From NCBI GenBank assembly GCA_938021455.1, contig CALIGP010000024.1, positions 1 to 6,809 on the forward strand: a stretch of DNA of 6,809 nt. The letters are read 5' to 3'. This DNA is from an uncultured Lewinella sp. Its GTDB lineage: Bacteria > Bacteroidota > Bacteroidia > Chitinophagales > Saprospiraceae. The notes beneath the pieces are model-generated. The model was given only the letters and a program-made list of their open reading frames with translations, searched no databases and was not told the origin of the DNA. The position numbers and the translations under genes are program-made. Shown here in pieces: positions 4,955-6,809 of this stretch; position 1 is the stretch's first letter, and each line of letters begins with the position of its first letter.

Positions 4955-5956
4955 ATGCTAAGTCGTCCTCGCCGCAACCGACAGTCCGCCGCCATCCGCG
5001 CCCAAATCCGGGAAACCGAACTGACGCCCGGTCACTTGGTGCAGCCCATCTTTCTGATGCCCGAGCCCGACGCCCGCCTACCGATCAAAAGCCTACCGGG
5101 TACTTTCCGCCTGGGTATCGACCAGGTTGTCAAAGAAGTCGCCGAATGCCGCCAGCTCGGTATTTACAGCTTCATTATGTTCCCCGCCGTACCGGAGGAG
5201 CACAAGGATAAAACCGGGACCTACGCCACCAGCGAAGAGAATTTCTACCTGCACGCTGCGACCCGGTTAAAGACCGAATTCCCCGATATCTGCCTCATCT
5301 CCGACGTAGCGCTAGACCCCTACAGCACCGACGGTCACGACGGCCTCGTCGTCAACGGGAAGATCGACAACGATCAAACCTTACCGCTGGTAGACGCCAT
5401 GGCCGTTGCTCAGGCTCGCGCCGGATTCGACGTCATCGGCCCTAGCGAAATGATGGACGGGCGCATCGAAAGCATCCGCCGCGCGCTGGACGCGGAAGGG
5501 TTTACGGACACCTCCATCATGAGCTACTGTGCTAAATACGCGAGCGCTTTCTACGGCCCTTTCCGCGATGCCCTGGACTCCGCCCCCAGACAACTCGAGG
5601 ACGTACCCACCGACAAAAAGACCTACCAGATGGACCCGGCTAACCGCCGCGAAGCCCTCCGGGAAGCCGCCCTCGACGCGGCCGAAGGCGCCGACTACCT
5701 CATGGTCAAACCCGCCATCAATTACCTCGACGTCATCCGGGAACTCACCGACGCGCACCACCTGCCCATCGCCGCTTATCACGTCTCGGGCGAATGCGCC
5801 ATGCTGCTGGCGGCAGCAGAACGTGGCTGGCTGGATTACCCGTCGGCGGCAAGCGAAGCCCTCCTCTCCATCCGTCGGGCGGGGGCGAGCGTGATCATTA
5901 GTTATTTTGCTAAGGATTTTGCTACTTGGTATGGGCAGGGGAAGGTTAATTTTTAG
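4955..5956 (+). CDS. hemB: Porphobilinogen synthase (delta-aminolevulinic acid dehydratase)
   Basis: This enzyme joins two 5-aminolevulinate molecules into porphobilinogen, the second common step of tetrapyrrole (haem) synthesis, in the cytoplasm. I start it at 4955 (MLSRPRRNRQS), giving 333 aa, in line with the family. The frame opens at 4892, but those 21 extra residues resemble no HemB N-terminus. The two active-site lysines are K194 (SYCAKYASAFYGPFRDA) and K252, within the family signature GADYLMVKPAINY (245-257). The metal loop is DVALDPYSTDGHDG (117-130): A119, D121 and D129 replace the three zinc-binding cysteines of the E. coli type, so this is the aspartate-rich, non-zinc form, probably magnesium-dependent. 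RREALRE at 231-237 is also typical. GC content is visibly higher than in the array. No other haem gene lies in the window. Confidence 0.97.
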   Translation: MLSRPRRNRQSAAIRAQIRETELTPGHLVQPIFLMPEPDARLPIKSLPGTFRLGIDQVVKEVAECRQLGIYSFIMFPAVPEEHKDKTGTYATSEENFYLHAATRLKTEFPDICLISDVALDPYSTDGHDGLVVNGKIDNDQTLPLVDAMAVAQARAGFDVIGPSEMMDGRIESIRRALDAEGFTDTSIMSYCAKYASAFYGPFRDALDSAPRQLEDVPTDKKTYQMDPANRREALREAALDAAEGADYLMVKPAINYLDVIRELTDAHHLPIAAYHVSGECAMLLAAAERGWLDYPSAASEALLSIRRAGASVIISYFAKDFATWYGQGKVNF

Positions 5957-6013
5957 CCTAACTTTCCTGGCGAGAGAACGTAACACTCCACTACTTCTCC
6001 GCATAAATGATCT

Positions 6014-6787
6014 ATGAAGTCCACCACATTTTTTTTCCTGCTACTATTCCTCACCGCGCACATCGCCCACGCCGAAAACCCCTGTAGCATTATGCAAGCC
6101 AGTCAGGCTGGTGGTAACTGGGGGCTTGGTGCACTCCACCTGCCAGCGTGCAGTGGCCTTGATGTTTTTGCGGATTTTGATGGCCGTTTCAGGGTAGCCA
6201 GGTTATGGTCTGATGAATTCGGCAGGCTAACCTATCTTGACAATCATACGCGTTCCGTTCCACGCAACGAGCGGGTACTCATTGGAAGTAAAAGTTATTT
6301 GAAAATTTTTGAGCAGCGAGGAAACGCTTTGCTGGTGATGATGGCATCCGCCCCGCAAGACACTTACTACATTATTCCTTCCGGGCAAGAACTAGCGAAA
6401 AATTACCGACCGTATGGCGAGATGTTTTCCGCATCTATTCCTGGCATCGAAGAGAACCCGTGGCTCGGTTACCTGGGGGTGAACCTGCAACAAAGTTGTA
6501 TGCGGTTGCGAGCATCGGCTGGGTTGAATGCGCAGATAATTGAGTGTATTTCTTCCAATGACTTTCCCGACCCTGGAGCCTTCAATTATATTCAACTCAA
6601 GCGAATGGAGGGCGATTGGGCATATGTGGAAGTCATTGTCCACAATAAACCTTTAGATCATAAAGAGGACGAAGGTTACTTCGGGTCGGATGGCTGCTGG
6701 CCCACTTCCCGGTCAGTTAGCGGCTGGATGAAAATCATCGATGATGATGGCTATCCCAATTTGTGGTATCCAGTCAGTGCCTATTGA
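6014..6787 (+). CDS. Secreted hypothetical protein with a C-terminal SH3-like region
   Basis: This 257-aa protein begins with a Sec signal peptide (MKSTTFFFLLLFLTAHIAHA, probable cut after A20). The mature protein has five cysteines (C24, C46, C162, C178, C228), consistent with disulfides in the periplasm or outside. Residues 36-125 look beta-rich (WGLGALHLPACSGLDVF, FDGRFRVARLW, KSYLKIFEQRG, LLVMMASAPQDTYYII). Residues about 152-245 resemble a bacterial SH3-like fold: YLGVNLQQSCMRLRASAG, then YIQLKRMEGDWAYVEVIVHN, then SGWMKIID. Such domains often bind cell-wall or protein ligands, but no ligand can be named here. It starts 57 nt after hemB with no clear terminator between, so it may share its transcript by position only. 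No Shine-Dalgarno is present. The SH3 call is moderate; the existence of a secreted protein is secure. Confidence 0.8.
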   Translation: MKSTTFFFLLLFLTAHIAHAENPCSIMQASQAGGNWGLGALHLPACSGLDVFADFDGRFRVARLWSDEFGRLTYLDNHTRSVPRNERVLIGSKSYLKIFEQRGNALLVMMASAPQDTYYIIPSGQELAKNYRPYGEMFSASIPGIEENPWLGYLGVNLQQSCMRLRASAGLNAQIIECISSNDFPDPGAFNYIQLKRMEGDWAYVEVIVHNKPLDHKEDEGYFGSDGCWPTSRSVSGWMKIIDDDGYPNLWYPVSAY

Positions 6788-6809
6788 CCCCAATCATTTT
6801 CAACCAATA

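Noticed and set aside
4879..5211. 110-aa plus-strand frame overlapping the start of hemB
   Set aside because: It overlaps hemB in another frame, is rich in P, R and S as expected from GC-rich coding sequence, and has no domain.
5381..6004. 207-aa open frame antisense to hemB
   Set aside because: It lies opposite the well-supported hemB gene, has low-complexity G/V/R-rich composition and no recognisable domain; long antisense frames are expected in GC-rich coding sequence.

Overview
The window most likely comes from a member of the Bacteroidota, probably a Lewinella/Saprospiria-like marine bacterium. The evidence is a secreted protein with a C-terminal type IX secretion (T9SS) sorting domain, the lack of Shine-Dalgarno sequences in front of the genes, and a few promoter-like boxes resembling the Bacteroidota -7 element (TAnnTTTG). 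The genus is an inference; the phylum is fairly secure.

The left part (about 1-2640, all on the minus strand) is a tandemly duplicated array. It is read from right to left as collar protein, small exported protein, collar protein, small exported protein, collar protein, then the decayed start of a third small gene. The three collar proteins (2554-2018, 1549-1013, 645-109) are each 178 aa and about 80% identical; they belong to the phage tail collar / 'microcystin-dependent protein' (MdpB-like) family. The two small proteins (2005-1697 and 995-687) are each 102 aa, about 72% identical, and carry a Tat-like signal peptide; I do not recognise their family. The first two modules share a conserved leader about 40 nt ahead of the collar start codon. 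A candidate terminator lies between modules A and B. A perfect 30-bp palindrome at the window edge (1-30) probably ends the whole array.

Next on the minus strand (3540-2659) is a secreted T9SS-sorted surface protein. It lies 104 nt upstream of the array with no visible terminator between them, so read-through is possible. A 327-nt AT-rich, non-coding divergent region (3541-3867) separates it from the plus-strand genes.

The plus-strand half holds ordinary chromosomal genes: an alpha/beta hydrolase of the haloalkane dehalogenase type (3868-4770), hemB for porphobilinogen synthase (4955-5956, with a start trimmed relative to the longest reading frame), and a secreted SH3-like hypothetical protein (6014-6787). 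These look functionally independent of the array.

The most interesting part is the collar/small-protein array. It has no other phage gene beside it, repeats a fixed two-gene unit, keeps nearly all of the collar protein constant, and concentrates change in one 27-residue segment.
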